In this document: piece after piece, positions 17,760-28,931 of the stretch | Layout of the letters: the number at the start of each line of letters is the position of its first letter | How positions within the stretch are numbered: the stretch's first letter is position 1 | Origin: Sphingomonas sp. 37zxx | GTDB taxonomy: Bacteria > Pseudomonadota > Alphaproteobacteria > Sphingomonadales > Sphingomonadaceae | Assembly (NCBI RefSeq): GCF_000786205.1 | Contig: NZ_JROH01000007.1 | Span: forward strand, 1-64,000 | Direction of reading: 5' to 3' | Length of the DNA: 64,000 bases | Translations under genes and position numbers: made by a program | Notes under the pieces: generated by a model | What the model was told of the DNA's origin: nothing | Database searches by the model: none | The model's input: only the letters and a program-made list of their open reading frames with translations

Positions 17760-18992
17760 TCAGGGCAGCGGCTGGCGATCCAGACCGAAATCGCCTGCCA
17801 CCGACGCCGGCACCGCCCCCGAAGCGCGCCGCGCCGCGACCAGCGTTTCATAATAAGCGATCAGATCGCGGGCGTGATCCTCGTCGGTGCGGACATGGTC
17901 GGCTGCGCCCTGGGCCGCCGCGCGCAACGCCACCTGGTCGCGCGCGAACAGGCGGTGGATCGCATCGGTCGCCGATTTGGCATCGCGCGCGCGATAGGTT
18001 TCGGCAAAGGACGGCTCGGCCAGCTCGAAACAGCCGCCTTCATCGGGCACGATCATCGGCAGCCCCGATGCCAGCGCCTCGGCGGCGACCAGCCCGAACG
18101 GTTCGACGTCGGAACCGTGGATCAGCGCGTCGCAGCTTGCCAGCACGCGGGTGAAGCGGTCGCGGTCATAGATCGGGCGGAACAGCCGGATATGCGGGCT
18201 GTCGGCCACCCGCTTTGCCAGCGCGTTTCGTTCAGGCCCGTCACCCAGCAGCATCAGCCCCACCGGCAGATCGGCCCCAGCCCGCTCGACCGCGTCGATC
18301 ACCAGCGGCCAGCGTTTTTCGGGGTGGTGCCGCCCCAGCCCCACCAGCAAATGCCCCTCGGGCGGCAGCCCGCATTGCGCCAGCAACGCCGCGCGCAGCG
18401 CCGGATCGCGCAAGCTCGGCGAAAACGACCCGCGCTGAATCCCCAGCGGCATCGACGCATCGACGCGAAGCCCGCGCGCGCTGTAGCGCTTGGCGAGCGC
18501 CGGGCCATTGGTGACAAAGGCATCGTACAGCCGCAAAAACCGTTCATAGCGGCGGGTATACCAGTTGAAGGCGCGCTCGATTCGTTCGGGGCTAGCCATC
18601 CCTTCGAACCAGCGCAGCGGATAGGCCGCCATATTGTCGTTATGCGCGAAGAACACCTTCACCGCATCGCCCTGCCATTCGCCGACGAAGAAGGCGGGCC
18701 GCCAGGGCGAGCTGGTCTCGACCACATCAGGTTTCAGCTGATCGAGCAGCGGGATCACTGCGTCGCCGTCGCGATACATGCAATAATTGCGATCGAGCAG
18801 CAGTGGCACCGCCTTCACCCAGAAAATGCGCCCGCCGCCGGGGCGCTCCTCGACCCAATCCTCCTGCGCGGTGGGGGCGATGATGATCAGTTCATGGCCC
18901 ATCGCGGCCATGATCGCCATCTTGCGATCGAGATAGGTCCGGACCCCGCCGCCGGTGGGCGAGTAATATTCGTTGACGTCGATGACGCGCAT
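17760..18992 (-). CDS. GT4-family glycosyltransferase
   Basis: 410 aa with two Rossmann-like halves. The N-terminal YYSPTGGGVRTYLDRKM is the glycine-rich loop of GT4 enzymes. LVGLGRHHPEKRWPLVIDAV and the EPFGLVAAEALASGLP segment (E-x7-E motif) mark the nucleotide-sugar site. Cytoplasmic or membrane-associated glycosyl transfer to a lipid or polysaccharide precursor is expected; donor and acceptor are unknown. It is last in a minus-strand run with the DUF2141 and flippase-like genes, 8 bp after the DUF2141 stop. Confidence 0.88.
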   Translation of the reverse strand: MRVIDVNEYYSPTGGGVRTYLDRKMAIMAAMGHELIIIAPTAQEDWVEERPGGGRIFWVKAVPLLLDRNYCMYRDGDAVIPLLDQLKPDVVETSSPWRPAFFVGEWQGDAVKVFFAHNDNMAAYPLRWFEGMASPERIERAFNWYTRRYERFLRLYDAFVTNGPALAKRYSARGLRVDASMPLGIQRGSFSPSLRDPALRAALLAQCGLPPEGHLLVGLGRHHPEKRWPLVIDAVERAGADLPVGLMLLGDGPERNALAKRVADSPHIRLFRPIYDRDRFTRVLASCDALIHGSDVEPFGLVAAEALASGLPMIVPDEGGCFELAEPSFAETYRARDAKSATDAIHRLFARDQVALRAAAQGAADHVRTDEDHARDLIAYYETLVAARRASGAVPASVAGDFGLDRQPLP

Positions 18993-19000
18993 GGCCGGCC

Positions 19001-19525
19001 TTAGCTGTCGCTTGGGGCGAAGCCACCCAGCCCGCGCAGATATTGCACTCGGATATTGGTCGCGGTCACCCCGCCGCCGACATCGATCACCGCCTGGCTG
19101 ACGTTGGGCCGGCTGCGACCCAGCCGCTTGTTGCTGGGGAAGCCGGCACCGTCCTTCCAGAAATTGAACTTGTTCTTGCCGTCGCGGTCATGGGTGAACA
19201 GGATGGCATAGCGGCCCGGGCGCGGCGTGCGGATGCACAGGCTTACGGTGCCGCTGGCAGGTGTATCGGCCCATACCCGGCGAAACACCTTGCCCTGCGC
19301 CAATAGATCGCGATCGTCCTTCAGGAAATCGTCTTCATTGGCCGGATACAGCTCGAGCTTCAGCCGACCGGTGCGATCCTTCAGCCCGGTCACGTTCACG
19401 CGGATCGCCGGGCCGTCATTGCCGATGCAAGCATCGCGATCGGTGCCGAGCACTTCGGCCTGGGCAAAGGCCGGGCCAGCCCCGACGGTGGCGATCGCCG
19501 CTGCCAATAATGTCTTCGCGATCAT
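19001..19525 (-). CDS. DUF2141 exported protein
   Basis: 174 aa with a signal peptide (AKTLLAAAIATVGAGPAFAQ). The mature part reads IRVNVTGLKDRTGRLKLELY, then VSLCIRTPRPGRYAILFTHDRDGKNKFNFW, then GFPSNKRLGRSRP. This matches the DUF2141 pattern of a small beta-sandwich periplasmic or secreted protein. The ATG at 19525 has AGGAAA upstream and overlaps the stop of the preceding membrane protein (ATGA). Its role is unknown; the context suggests cell-envelope work. Confidence 0.82.
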   Translation of the reverse strand: MIAKTLLAAAIATVGAGPAFAQAEVLGTDRDACIGNDGPAIRVNVTGLKDRTGRLKLELYPANEDDFLKDDRDLLAQGKVFRRVWADTPASGTVSLCIRTPRPGRYAILFTHDRDGKNKFNFWKDGAGFPSNKRLGRSRPNVSQAVIDVGGGVTATNIRVQYLRGLGGFAPSDS

Positions 19526-20484
19526 CGCGGTTTCCTGATCAAAGCATGGATGCCGAACGCCCCGATCAACACGCCATGCAACAGCAACGCCATGGCGGCG
19601 GTCACCGCGATCAGTTCGGACAATGCCTCTCCTTGCCCGATCAGGAGGATCGCGAAATTGGCGAAAAGAAGGTCTTTGTTGGGCACCAGCGGCAATCGCG
19701 ACACCAGCAGCCGCCCGGCGGCCAGGAACAGCCACATGCCGACCGATACCTCGGGCATCGCAAAATGCCACGCGAGCGCGATCATCGTCGATCCCACCAG
19801 CAGACGCAGACAATGGATGCCGAACACCCACCAAAGCATCGGTCGCGGCAACGAAAAGACGCGGCGCGAGAACAACAGGAACGGCAGCGACATCGCCGCC
19901 ATCACCCCCGCCGACCCCAGCAGCGTCTCGAACTGGTTTTCGGTCAGCAGCGTCGCGCCGAACGGCAGCGCCAGCCCGATCATCAACAGCGTAATGCCAT
20001 TGCCCGCGATCGCCGACAGGATCGACACGTCCTTCACCGCGCCGAACGGGGCGGCAACCATCTTCATTCGCGCGCGCGCCCAGGCGTAAAAATATGCCTC
20101 GCCCGAATAACCGAACACCACTTCGTTGGCGATTCGCTTCTTGTGCAGCGCCATCAGCCCTTCGAGCGGGATGCCCCATAGCCGGCGAAAAATCAGGAAA
20201 TCGAAGGTCGGCGGCGACATGTAGAGAATCAGGAAAGCGATGTAGAAGCCCGGATGCGTCGGCACCGCGCGTTGCAGCGCCGCCAGCCCGTCGCCGAACA
20301 GCTCGAACCCCAGCCCGACGATCATCGCCAGGCTGAGCGCCGCGCCCAAGATGCGCGGCCAGCGCCGCTTGATCGTCTCGATCGGCTGCAGCGCGTCGAT
20401 TTCGGGCACCGCGATCAACGGTGGCTCGACCGCCGGCACGGCGGCTGCAAGGGACGACGAGGCGCCGTATTCAGAATGCTTCAC
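19522..20484 (-). CDS. Polytopic membrane protein, possibly lysylphosphatidylglycerol synthase/flippase-like
   Basis: 320 aa. A soluble N-terminal tail of about 40 residues is followed by about seven hydrophobic segments. The pattern (YIAFLILYMSPPTFDFLIFR, then the GYSGEAYFYAWARAR region, then paired helices to ALIRKPR) resembles the membrane domain of the LPG synthase TM (UPF0104) superfamily. I infer this from helix layout, not from a clear motif. It lies between glycosyltransferase genes, so a lipid or glycolipid translocation role is plausible. Confidence 0.5.
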   Translation of the reverse strand: MKHSEYGASSSLAAAVPAVEPPLIAVPEIDALQPIETIKRRWPRILGAALSLAMIVGLGFELFGDGLAALQRAVPTHPGFYIAFLILYMSPPTFDFLIFRRLWGIPLEGLMALHKKRIANEVVFGYSGEAYFYAWARARMKMVAAPFGAVKDVSILSAIAGNGITLLMIGLALPFGATLLTENQFETLLGSAGVMAAMSLPFLLFSRRVFSLPRPMLWWVFGIHCLRLLVGSTMIALAWHFAMPEVSVGMWLFLAAGRLLVSRLPLVPNKDLLFANFAILLIGQGEALSELIAVTAAMALLLHGVLIGAFGIHALIRKPR

Positions 20485-20644
20485 GTAAAGGGTGACCCGC
20501 GGCTCGAAAAAGAAAGTCCCATGCCGCTGGCCCTGTACAGGTCACCGGATATGCAGGCAAATGGCCAGGCCGAACCGACCTTTCCACCGCATGATGCGGT
20601 TTCATGATAGACGATTTGGGCAATCACAAGGCAGGACGCAAGCC

Positions 20645-21724
20645 ATGCCTATTTCGCGCCCCCTGCATATCGCCTCGTTCGTCCAGACCTTGCAGGGCGG
20701 CGGGGTCGAACGGGCGCTGCTCCGCATGGCCGATGGCTGGACCGCGCGCGGGCATCAAGTCACGCTGATCGCTGGCGATCTGTCGGGGCCGCTGCGCGCC
20801 GAACTGCCGGGCGCGGTCACGATAATCGCGGCGCGCGGTGCCGGCTATCGCGATCTGATGCGCGCCGCGCTCGGCATCGATTCGATCGCGCCCGACATTA
20901 TTTTCTGCCCCGGCAACCATTATACGGCGGTGGCGCTGGCGGCGCGGCCACGCGCGCGCGCGCCGATCGTCAGCAAATTGTCCAATGCATTGACCGGAAT
21001 TCACCGCCCGCCGATCGCCTGGGGCAATGCCGCCTGGCTTAGACTGCAACCGCGCTTCATCGACCATCTCGTGGCGATGACCCCGGCGATGGCGCTGGAG
21101 GCACGGCGCGCGATGCGAATGCCCGCCGATCGGATCACCGTGATCGCCAATCCCCCCGCGCGCACCCGCGACGATGCCCCGCCGGTGCCGCTTCCTGTCG
21201 GTCGCTTCGTGCTGGGGGTCGGGCGGCTCGCCCCGCAAAAGCGCTGGGACCGGCTGATCGCGGCGCTGCCCCGCCTGGCCGATCCGCACATCGCGCTGGT
21301 GATCCTGGGCGAAGGCCCGATGCGCGCCGCGCTGACCGAACAAGCCGCCCGGCTGGGCGTCGCGCACCGTGTCCACCTGCCCGGCCACGCCGCCGATCCG
21401 CTGCCCGCAATGGCGCGCGCCGCAGTGCTGGCGCTCACCTCAGACCATGAAGGCGTCCCCGGCGTATTGCGCGAAGCAATCGCCCAGGGGACGCCGGTAG
21501 TTTCAACCGATTCGAGCGTCGCCATCCCCGAACTCATCCCCGCGCCCACGATCGGCACGATCATCCCCCGCGAAGACGAAACCGCCCTCATCGCCGCGCT
21601 GGATCACTGGCTATCCCCCCAGGCAACCCGCCCGCCCCCCAGAGCGGCAGGCGAAGACGATCCGATCGGCGAGTATCTGGCGCTGTTCGACCGGCTGGTC
21701 GCGGCTAGGAATGGGTGTCTTTAA
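20645..21724 (+). CDS. GT4-family glycosyltransferase
   Basis: 359 aa. The N-terminus SFVQTLQGGGVERALLRMAD is the acceptor-side glycine-rich loop. LGVGRLAPQKRWDRLIAALP and SDHEGVPGVLREAIAQGTPV (E-x7-E) are classic GT4 signatures. The ATG at 20645 has AGGA 8 bp upstream. It is divergent from the neighbouring envelope genes across 160 bp and probably belongs to the same surface-glycan function. Specificity cannot be assigned. Confidence 0.87.
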   Translation: MPISRPLHIASFVQTLQGGGVERALLRMADGWTARGHQVTLIAGDLSGPLRAELPGAVTIIAARGAGYRDLMRAALGIDSIAPDIIFCPGNHYTAVALAARPRARAPIVSKLSNALTGIHRPPIAWGNAAWLRLQPRFIDHLVAMTPAMALEARRAMRMPADRITVIANPPARTRDDAPPVPLPVGRFVLGVGRLAPQKRWDRLIAALPRLADPHIALVILGEGPMRAALTEQAARLGVAHRVHLPGHAADPLPAMARAAVLALTSDHEGVPGVLREAIAQGTPVVSTDSSVAIPELIPAPTIGTIIPREDETALIAALDHWLSPQATRPPPRAAGEDDPIGEYLALFDRLVAARNGCL

Positions 21725-21771
21725 GACTGGCAGCTTCAAGGAGCGTTGGGCGCGATGGCGGACACAGCCGT

Positions 21772-22419
21772 TCAACCTTCTTCGTTGTATGTGTTGGCGG
21801 CGAAATCCCGCATAAAACTGGAGCCGACCGGGGCATTGATTAGGCTTAACCAGCTATCGTCGCGATTGAGCACCGCACCGATAGCAACATATTGCGGCTT
21901 ACGCGCATCCAGTTCTTCGTCAGTAGCGTCACCCATTCTTCCACGGATGCGCCATCCGCTGTCTGAGTGTTTATCACCTTCGTTCTGCATGTCGGGTTCT
22001 TCACGATAGATATATTCAACAGGTTCCGATCCGTCGAGAACACACTCGTCGACGAGGCAACGCTCCCAATATTCTCGGTATTCGTTGGGCGGCGGAGCGA
22101 TCTCCGGGTGGGCCCACCGAATTGATAGTATGTGGTGCCGCTGGAAGTGGATTACGTCGCCCGCCTTGAGCGACGATGTCTTCTCGAACGGCTGATTATC
22201 GAGAACGCCAACGAGATCAGCACCTTTGACCTCTTTCACAATGACCCACATGCGCTCTACGGCCCATTCTTCAGTCTCGTGATTATATTCGAACGTTAGC
22301 TTGACTAGATCACCTGTTCCAACTGCCGCAGCCTCGACAGGACTGGGAAGAAAAAAGGTGTAGCGCGCATTTGCTGCAATAGGGCGAGGGTCGCGCACGG
22401 TATATGTCAGAGCCGTCAT
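21772..22419 (-). CDS. DUF2314/DUF2185-like protein, possible orphan immunity protein
   Basis: 215 aa, soluble, acidic. The N-terminal half, with [29 protein letters not shown] and [15 protein letters not shown], looks like DUF2314. The C-terminal half, with [19 protein letters not shown] and [18 protein letters not shown], looks like DUF2185, a family used as immunity proteins against polymorphic toxins. Base composition is clearly lower in GC than flanking genes, which suggests recent transfer. No toxin gene or secretion signal is adjacent. Assignments rest on motif memory and should be confirmed with profiles. Confidence 0.6.
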   Translation of the reverse strand: MTALTYTVRDPRPIAANARYTFFLPSPVEAAAVGTGDLVKLTFEYNHETEEWAVERMWVIVKEVKGADLVGVLDNQPFEKTSSLKAGDVIHFQRHHILSIRWAHPEIAPPPNEYREYWERCLVDECVLDGSEPVEYIYREEPDMQNEGDKHSDSGWRIRGRMGDATDEELDARKPQYVAIGAVLNRDDSWLSLINAPVGSSFMRDFAANTYNEEG

Positions 22420-22548
22420 CCCCGTACGATAACAAGCAAACGCTCGCGAACAAGCGGCTGCTTTCAGGTGCGCGCTTTCGGCGTGCTAACGGCGAGGAAT
22501 GGGGCGAAACCTGCCCCCTCAACCACTACACAACCTACAACGCCAACC

Positions 22549-23205
22549 CTACCCCGCAACCTGAACCCGCTCAGGATGCGCCGCCGCTACCGCCTCGATC
22601 GCCGTCAACGCCGCGTCGATCGCCACTAGCCGGGGATAGTCGGTCAGATCGGTCGCAAGCCGCCGTGCATTGTACATTTGCGGCACCAGACAGACATCGG
22701 CGATCCCCGGCGACTCGCCGCCCAGATAGCGCCCCTCGCCCGCCATCGCCTCCAGCGCGGCAAAGCCCTGTGCCACCCAATGGCGATACCATTCGTCGCG
22801 CGCGGCCTGATCGGCGTCGAGCGCGCTGCCCAGATACCGCAGCACGCGCAGATTGTTCAGCGGGTGGATGTCGCACGCGATCAGCAGCGCGCGCTCCATC
22901 GCCTGCGCGCGCGCGAACCGATCGGCGGGATACAGCGCGGGCGCGGGATGCGCGTGATCGAGCCATTCGATGATCGCCAGGCTCTGCCCCAGCATCCGCC
23001 CGTCGGGCAGTTCGAGTGCGGGGACGAAGCCTTGGGCGTTGCGCGCCAGATGCTCGGGGGACCGCTGGTCGCCATTCACCAGCGACACGTCGTGGCGGCG
23101 ATACGCCACCCCTTTCAGGTTCAGCGCGATGCGAACGCGATAGCTGGCCGACGACCGGAAATAATCATGCAGCACATAGGCCGCAGTGGTCGCCGCGCCC
23201 GTCAC
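22549..23205 (-). CDS. maiA: Maleylacetoacetate isomerase (zeta-class GST)
   Basis: 218 aa. The GSH-site signature appears as FRSSASYRVRIALNLKG near residue 20, and a thioredoxin-fold N-domain is followed by an all-helical C-domain with CDIHPLNNLRVLRYL, a hallmark of MaiA. It isomerises maleylacetoacetate to fumarylacetoacetate in tyrosine and homogentisate breakdown. The GTG at 23205 overlaps the lepB stop (GTGA). No hmgA or fahA is nearby, so physiological use is inferred; another GST zeta activity is possible. Confidence 0.85.
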   Translation of the reverse strand: MTGAATTAAYVLHDYFRSSASYRVRIALNLKGVAYRRHDVSLVNGDQRSPEHLARNAQGFVPALELPDGRMLGQSLAIIEWLDHAHPAPALYPADRFARAQAMERALLIACDIHPLNNLRVLRYLGSALDADQAARDEWYRHWVAQGFAALEAMAGEGRYLGGESPGIADVCLVPQMYNARRLATDLTDYPRLVAIDAALTAIEAVAAAHPERVQVAG

Positions 23206-24080
23206 TTCGCCGCTTCGCGATCGGGATGGAGCGACAGGCCGGTGCGGCCGGGGCGAACCGATCCCCACCAGCTAAGCGGGTTCAGCGTCGCGCTGCCGTC
23301 GAGCGAGAAGGTGATGAATTCGGCGCGCCCGCCGATATTCTCCCACGGCACCGCGCCGCCCAGCCCGTTTTCCTCGACACTGAAGCGGCTGTCGGCGCTG
23401 TTGTCGCGATTGTCGCCCATCAAAAAGACATGGCCGTCGGCGATCTCGACCGGCTCGAAATTGTCGCCGCGCGTATAGCCGCTGTCGATCGTGTCATAGC
23501 TGGCCCCGTTGGGCAGCGTTTCGCGGAAGATCGCGACTCGGCAATAATGCGCGCCATTGTCGCCGGTCACCAAAGCGTCGGGATAATGCATCGCGTCGCA
23601 CCTTGTATTGGCATCGACCGGGATCAGCCGGTTGCCCGCCGCCGCCCGCTGCACCGGCACGTCGTTCAGAAACACGGTGCCGCCGCGCACTTCGAGCACG
23701 TCGCCGGGCAGGCCGATCACCCGCTTGATATAATCGGTGCGCGATCCCGGCGGCGATACGATCACGACATCGCCGCGCTCGGGCATCGATCCGAACAGCC
23801 GACCGGGGATGAAGGGCAGCAAGTGAAAGGTCGGCGAGATGAACGAATAGCCATAGGGATATTTGGTCACGACCAGCCGGTCGCCCACCAGCAATCCCGG
23901 CATCATCGATTCGGACGGGATGTAGAATGGCTTGGCAAGCAGGCTGTGAAATCCCAGCACCACCAGGATCAGCCAGAATATGCCCTTGAGTTCACCCCAC
24001 CAATCGGTGCCGGTGCTGCGCTTCTCGGGGGTGGCCGCCGGCTCGCTTTTCGGGTCCAGCGCCAAATCTTCCGCCGCCAT
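23202..24080 (-). CDS. lepB: Signal peptidase I
   Basis: 292 aa. One N-terminal transmembrane helix (about 33-49) precedes the catalytic domain. The Ser/Lys dyad is S58 in PSESMMPGL and K119 in DYIKRVIGLPGD. GDNRDNSADSR closes the conserved boxes. It removes Sec and Tat signal peptides at the periplasmic face of the inner membrane. It overlaps acpS by 1 bp and is coupled to maiA downstream. Confidence 0.97.
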   Translation of the reverse strand: MAAEDLALDPKSEPAATPEKRSTGTDWWGELKGIFWLILVVLGFHSLLAKPFYIPSESMMPGLLVGDRLVVTKYPYGYSFISPTFHLLPFIPGRLFGSMPERGDVVIVSPPGSRTDYIKRVIGLPGDVLEVRGGTVFLNDVPVQRAAAGNRLIPVDANTRCDAMHYPDALVTGDNGAHYCRVAIFRETLPNGASYDTIDSGYTRGDNFEPVEIADGHVFLMGDNRDNSADSRFSVEENGLGGAVPWENIGGRAEFITFSLDGSATLNPLSWWGSVRPGRTGLSLHPDREAAK

Positions 24081-24493
24081 CAGTTCGTCTTCTCCGTGGG
24101 CACTGCTTCGATTACCACAAAAGCCTGCGCCCAGGGGTGGTCGTCGGTTAGTGTCAAATGCACGGCAGCGACGTGGCCTGCGGGGGTGATGGCGTCAAGT
24201 CTCGCGCGGGCACCGCCGGTCAGCGCCAGCGTCGGCGCGCCAGACGGTGCATTGATCACGCCGATGTCGCGCATGAACACGCCGCGCCGAAACCCGGTAC
24301 CCACCGCCTTGGAAAACGCCTCCTTGGCGGCAAAGCGCTTGGCCAGCGTGCCGGCGCGAGTCATCGGGCGCTGCGCTGCCTTGGCCTGTTCGGCCTCAGT
24401 GAATACGCGATCGAGGAATCGCTCGCCGAAACGACTGACCGAAGCCTCGATCCGCTCGATATTGCAAAGGTCGGAACCCAGGCCGATGATCAC
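24080..24493 (-). CDS. acpS: Holo-[acyl-carrier-protein] synthase
   Basis: 137 aa. It transfers 4'-phosphopantetheine from CoA to apo-[17 protein letters not shown] holds the metal-binding Asp, and [18 protein letters not shown] holds the conserved W/R-F-A-A-K-E-A box. The start is the GTG at 24493, directly preceding IIGLGSD. Its stop shares one base with the lepB ATG. A repeat element separates it from pdxJ upstream, while the pdxJ-acpS-lepB order is common in proteobacteria. Confidence 0.95.
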   Translation of the reverse strand: MIIGLGSDLCNIERIEASVSRFGERFLDRVFTEAEQAKAAQRPMTRAGTLAKRFAAKEAFSKAVGTGFRRGVFMRDIGVINAPSGAPTLALTGGARARLDAITPAGHVAAVHLTLTDDHPWAQAFVVIEAVPTEKTN

Positions 24494-24497
24494 GCAA

Positions 24498-24639
24498 AAT
24501 CCTCCCCGAGCTTGCTCGGGGAGGGGGACCGCGCTCGCAGAGCGTGGTGGAGGGGCAAAGCCGCGAACGCCGAGCCTGCCGCGCTCCCCTCCACCATGCT
24601 GCGCATGGCCCCCCTCCCCGAGCAAGCTCGAGGAGGATT
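24498..24639. repeat. Palindromic repeat inside the pdxJ-acpS intergenic space
   Basis: The outer arms AATCCTCCCCGAGCTTGCTC and GAGCAAGCTCGAGGAGGATT are inverted copies around inner inverted blocks (GGTGGAGGGG and CCCCTCCACC). A half copy of the same family (CCTCCCCG, CGGGGAGGGGGACCGC, GCGGTGG) lies at 63720-63775. It sits within an operon, 5 bp upstream of acpS, and could modulate polarity or mRNA processing. Confidence 0.8.
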
Positions 24640-24650
24640 CGCCACCGGCC

Positions 24651-25379
24651 TCAACGCGCCTCGTCCATCAGCGCGCGCATCCGCTGCACCACCGCGCCCA
24701 TGCCATCGAAAATCGCCTCGCCGATCAGGAAATGGCCGATGTTCAGCTCGCGCACCTGCGGGATCGCCGCGATCGGGGTGACATTGTCATAGGTCAGGCC
24801 GTGGCCGGCATGGACTTCGATGCCGTTCTTGGCCGCCAGCGCCGCCGCATCGGCGATCCGCCGCAATTCGGCAACCTGCGCCTCGCCCGCCAGTTCGCAA
24901 TACAGCCCGGTATGCAGCTCGACCACCGGCACCCCCAGCCGAACCGCAGCCTCGATCTGGCGCGCTTCGGGCTCGATGAACAGCGATACGCGCGATCCGT
25001 TTGCGGTCAGCGCCGCGACCATCGGCGCGAGCAGCTCGTGCATCCCCGCCGCGTCCAGCCCGCCTTCGGTGGTGCGCTCTTCGCGCTTTTCGGGCACGAT
25101 GCACACCGCATGCGGACGGTGGCGAAGCGCGATCGCCAGCATTTCCTGCGTCGCGGCCATTTCCAGGTTCAGCGGCACCGTCAGTTCGGCGACCAGCCGT
25201 TCGATGTCGCCATCGGTGATATGCCGCCGGTCCTCACGCAGATGCGCGGTGATGCCGTCGGCCCCGGCCTTAGTCGCCACCAGCGCGGCGCGCACCGGAT
25301 CGGGATAGCCGCAGCCGCGCGCATTTCGCACGGTGGCGACATGATCGATATTGACACCCAGGCGAAGCATCTGGGTCAT
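24651..25379 (-). CDS. pdxJ: Pyridoxine 5'-phosphate synthase
   Basis: 242 aa TIM-barrel enzyme joining 3-amino-1-hydroxyacetone phosphate and deoxyxylulose 5-phosphate to PNP in vitamin B6 synthesis. Diagnostic segments are [66 protein letters not shown] and [14 protein letters not shown]. The ATG at 25379 overlaps the pyrE stop (ATGA). Confidence 0.97.
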   Translation of the reverse strand: MTQMLRLGVNIDHVATVRNARGCGYPDPVRAALVATKAGADGITAHLREDRRHITDGDIERLVAELTVPLNLEMAATQEMLAIALRHRPHAVCIVPEKREERTTEGGLDAAGMHELLAPMVAALTANGSRVSLFIEPEARQIEAAVRLGVPVVELHTGLYCELAGEAQVAELRRIADAAALAAKNGIEVHAGHGLTYDNVTPIAAIPQVRELNIGHFLIGEAIFDGMGAVVQRMRALMDEAR

Positions 25380-25957
25380 GCGGCGCGACTGCCGGGCTTG
25401 ATCGCCGGGATCGCCGCAAGCTCGGGCGGCAGATCGGCCGGATCATAGCTTGGCACGTCAAGCCGGATCAGCGGAAAGAACGGCACGCCAAGCTCGGCTG
25501 CACCGTTCGAGCGATCGACCAACGACGCCGCCGCAATCACGTCGCCGCCGGCGCGCCGGATTGCCGCGATCGCCTCGCGCGAAGAAAGGCCGGTGGTGAC
25601 GACATCCTCCATCATCAGCACCCGCTGTCCGGGCTTCAGGCGAAACCCCCGCCGCAATTCGAACACACCTTCGGGTCGCTCGAGGAACAATGCCTCTACG
25701 CCAAGCGCCCGGCCCATCTCGTGCCCGGCGATCACGCCGCCCATTGCCGGCGATACCACGATTTCGATTCGCGACCAAACCTCCTCTGGCAGCGAACGTA
25801 CCAATGCTTCGGCAAGGCGTGCCCCACGCGATGGATCCATCAAAACGCGCGCGCATTGTAGATAGCGTGAGGATCGCAACCCGGACGAAAGGATGAAATG
25901 CCCTTCCAACAACGCCTCGGCAGCGCGGAACTCCGCCAGAATCTCGTCTTCGTTCAT
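25376..25957 (-). CDS. pyrE: Orotate phosphoribosyltransferase
   Basis: 193 aa. The type I PRT PRPP loop is [39 protein letters not shown] and [20 protein letters not shown] are typical of the shorter PyrE clade. It makes OMP from orotate and PRPP in pyrimidine synthesis. It is the first gene of the minus-strand pyrE-pdxJ-acpS-lepB-maiA operon, divergent from coxB over 187 bp. Confidence 0.96.
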   Translation of the reverse strand: MNEDEILAEFRAAEALLEGHFILSSGLRSSRYLQCARVLMDPSRGARLAEALVRSLPEEVWSRIEIVVSPAMGGVIAGHEMGRALGVEALFLERPEGVFELRRGFRLKPGQRVLMMEDVVTTGLSSREAIAAIRRAGGDVIAAASLVDRSNGAAELGVPFFPLIRLDVPSYDPADLPPELAAIPAIKPGSRAA

Positions 25958-26043
25958 GCTCGCCCCGGCCCAATTCAAGCTATAAAGAATAGGGTCGGGC
26001 GCACTGCATCGCAACCATGACCCAAAAACCGGGTGTGACAAGC

Positions 26044-26072
26044 TTGAGACAAGCGGCATCCATGGGTATAGG
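26044..26072 (+). promoter_or_regulatory. Candidate sigma-70-type promoter for the cox operon
   Basis: TTGAGA at 26044-26049 and TATAGG at 26067-26072 are separated by 17 bp, a good vegetative match. The start site would be near 26079, leaving a leader of about 66 nt before the coxB ATG. Confidence 0.5.
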
Positions 26073-26144
26073 CCAGCCGCAAACGACCGACGGATGGTCG
26101 CAACTGCGCGATTGGGCGCTGCTCGGCTAGGATGACCTGAGACA

Positions 26145-27248
26145 ATGCGGATGAACGGGTTCAAGACGATGATGGTAGCGGCAGGGCTGGCATTTGCCGG
26201 CACTGCTATTGCTCAGGAAGCGGCACCCCCCGCTTCGGCAACAACGCCCGTTGCGGCGCCGCTGACGAGCAAACCAGTGGCAAGCGAATCGACGGCGGCT
26301 GCTACACCCGCCGATCCGACGCTGGACGCGGCTGGCGCCCCTCGCCTGACGGCGACCGCAGGTATCGGCCAGCCGACCGACCGTTCGATCGGTATCCAGC
26401 ATCAGGCGACCGATCTCGGCGAAGACGCCGCCTGGTTCCACAACGCCATCCTGGTGCCGGTGATCACCGTCATCTCGCTGTTCGTGCTGGCGCTGCTGGC
26501 ATGGGTGGTGGTGCGCTATCGCCGCGCCGCCAATCCTGTGCCGTCAAAGACGTCGCACAACACGATGATCGAAATCGTGTGGACCGCGGCGCCGGTCATC
26601 ATCCTGGCGCTGATCGCGATCCCGTCGATCCGCCTGCTCGCCGCCCAATATGAACCCGCGCCTGCCAATGCGATCACGCTGAAGGCGATCGGCAATCAAT
26701 GGTATTGGAGCTACGAATACCCCGATCATGGCGGCGTATCGTTCACCGCGAACATGCTCAAGGAGGCCGATCAGGTTCCGACCGGCCAGCGCGCTCGCAC
26801 CGATGCCGACGGTCCTCGCCTGCTGGCAGTCGACAACCGCATCGTCCTGCCGGTGGGCACGCCGATCCGGCTGATCACTACCGCCAACGACGTGATCCAT
26901 AGCTGGGCTATGCCCGCCTTCTGGATCAAGATGGACGCGATCCCCGGCCGGTTGAACGAAACCAGCTTCACCATTCGCGAGCCCGGCCTGTATTTCGGTC
27001 AGTGTTCCGAACTTTGCGGCTCGCGCCACGCCTTCATGCCGATCGCGGTCGAGGCGGTTTCGCCTGACGTGTTCGCGCAGTGGATTCGTGCCAAGGGTGG
27101 CGAGATGCCCGGCGAAGCAGCCGCTGCTGCCGCCACGGCAACTCCTGCAATTGCAACCAGCCCTGCGGCGGACGCCGTCGCTCCGGCTTCGACGACGACC
27201 CCAGCAGCCGGCGGCACCGCCGGCAGCGCCGGCAATATGGACCAGTAA
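26145..27248 (+). CDS. coxB: Cytochrome c oxidase subunit II
   Basis: 367 aa. A signal peptide (GFKTMMVAAGLAFAGTAIAQ), then an Ala/Thr/Pro-rich linker, then two transmembrane helices (about 105-125 and 145-165), then the CuA cupredoxin domain. CuA ligands are in DVIHSWAMPAF and GQCSELCGSRHAFM (Cys-x3-Cys, His, Met), with the acidic Glu. The C-terminus adds about 45 residues of low-complexity Ala/Thr/Pro. It accepts electrons from cytochrome c and passes them to CoxA. First gene of the oxidase operon. Confidence 0.97.
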   Translation: MRMNGFKTMMVAAGLAFAGTAIAQEAAPPASATTPVAAPLTSKPVASESTAAATPADPTLDAAGAPRLTATAGIGQPTDRSIGIQHQATDLGEDAAWFHNAILVPVITVISLFVLALLAWVVVRYRRAANPVPSKTSHNTMIEIVWTAAPVIILALIAIPSIRLLAAQYEPAPANAITLKAIGNQWYWSYEYPDHGGVSFTANMLKEADQVPTGQRARTDADGPRLLAVDNRIVLPVGTPIRLITTANDVIHSWAMPAFWIKMDAIPGRLNETSFTIREPGLYFGQCSELCGSRHAFMPIAVEAVSPDVFAQWIRAKGGEMPGEAAAAAATATPAIATSPAADAVAPASTTTPAAGGTAGSAGNMDQ

Positions 27249-28922
<1,674 letters not shown>

Positions 28923-28931
28923 TGATCGCAC

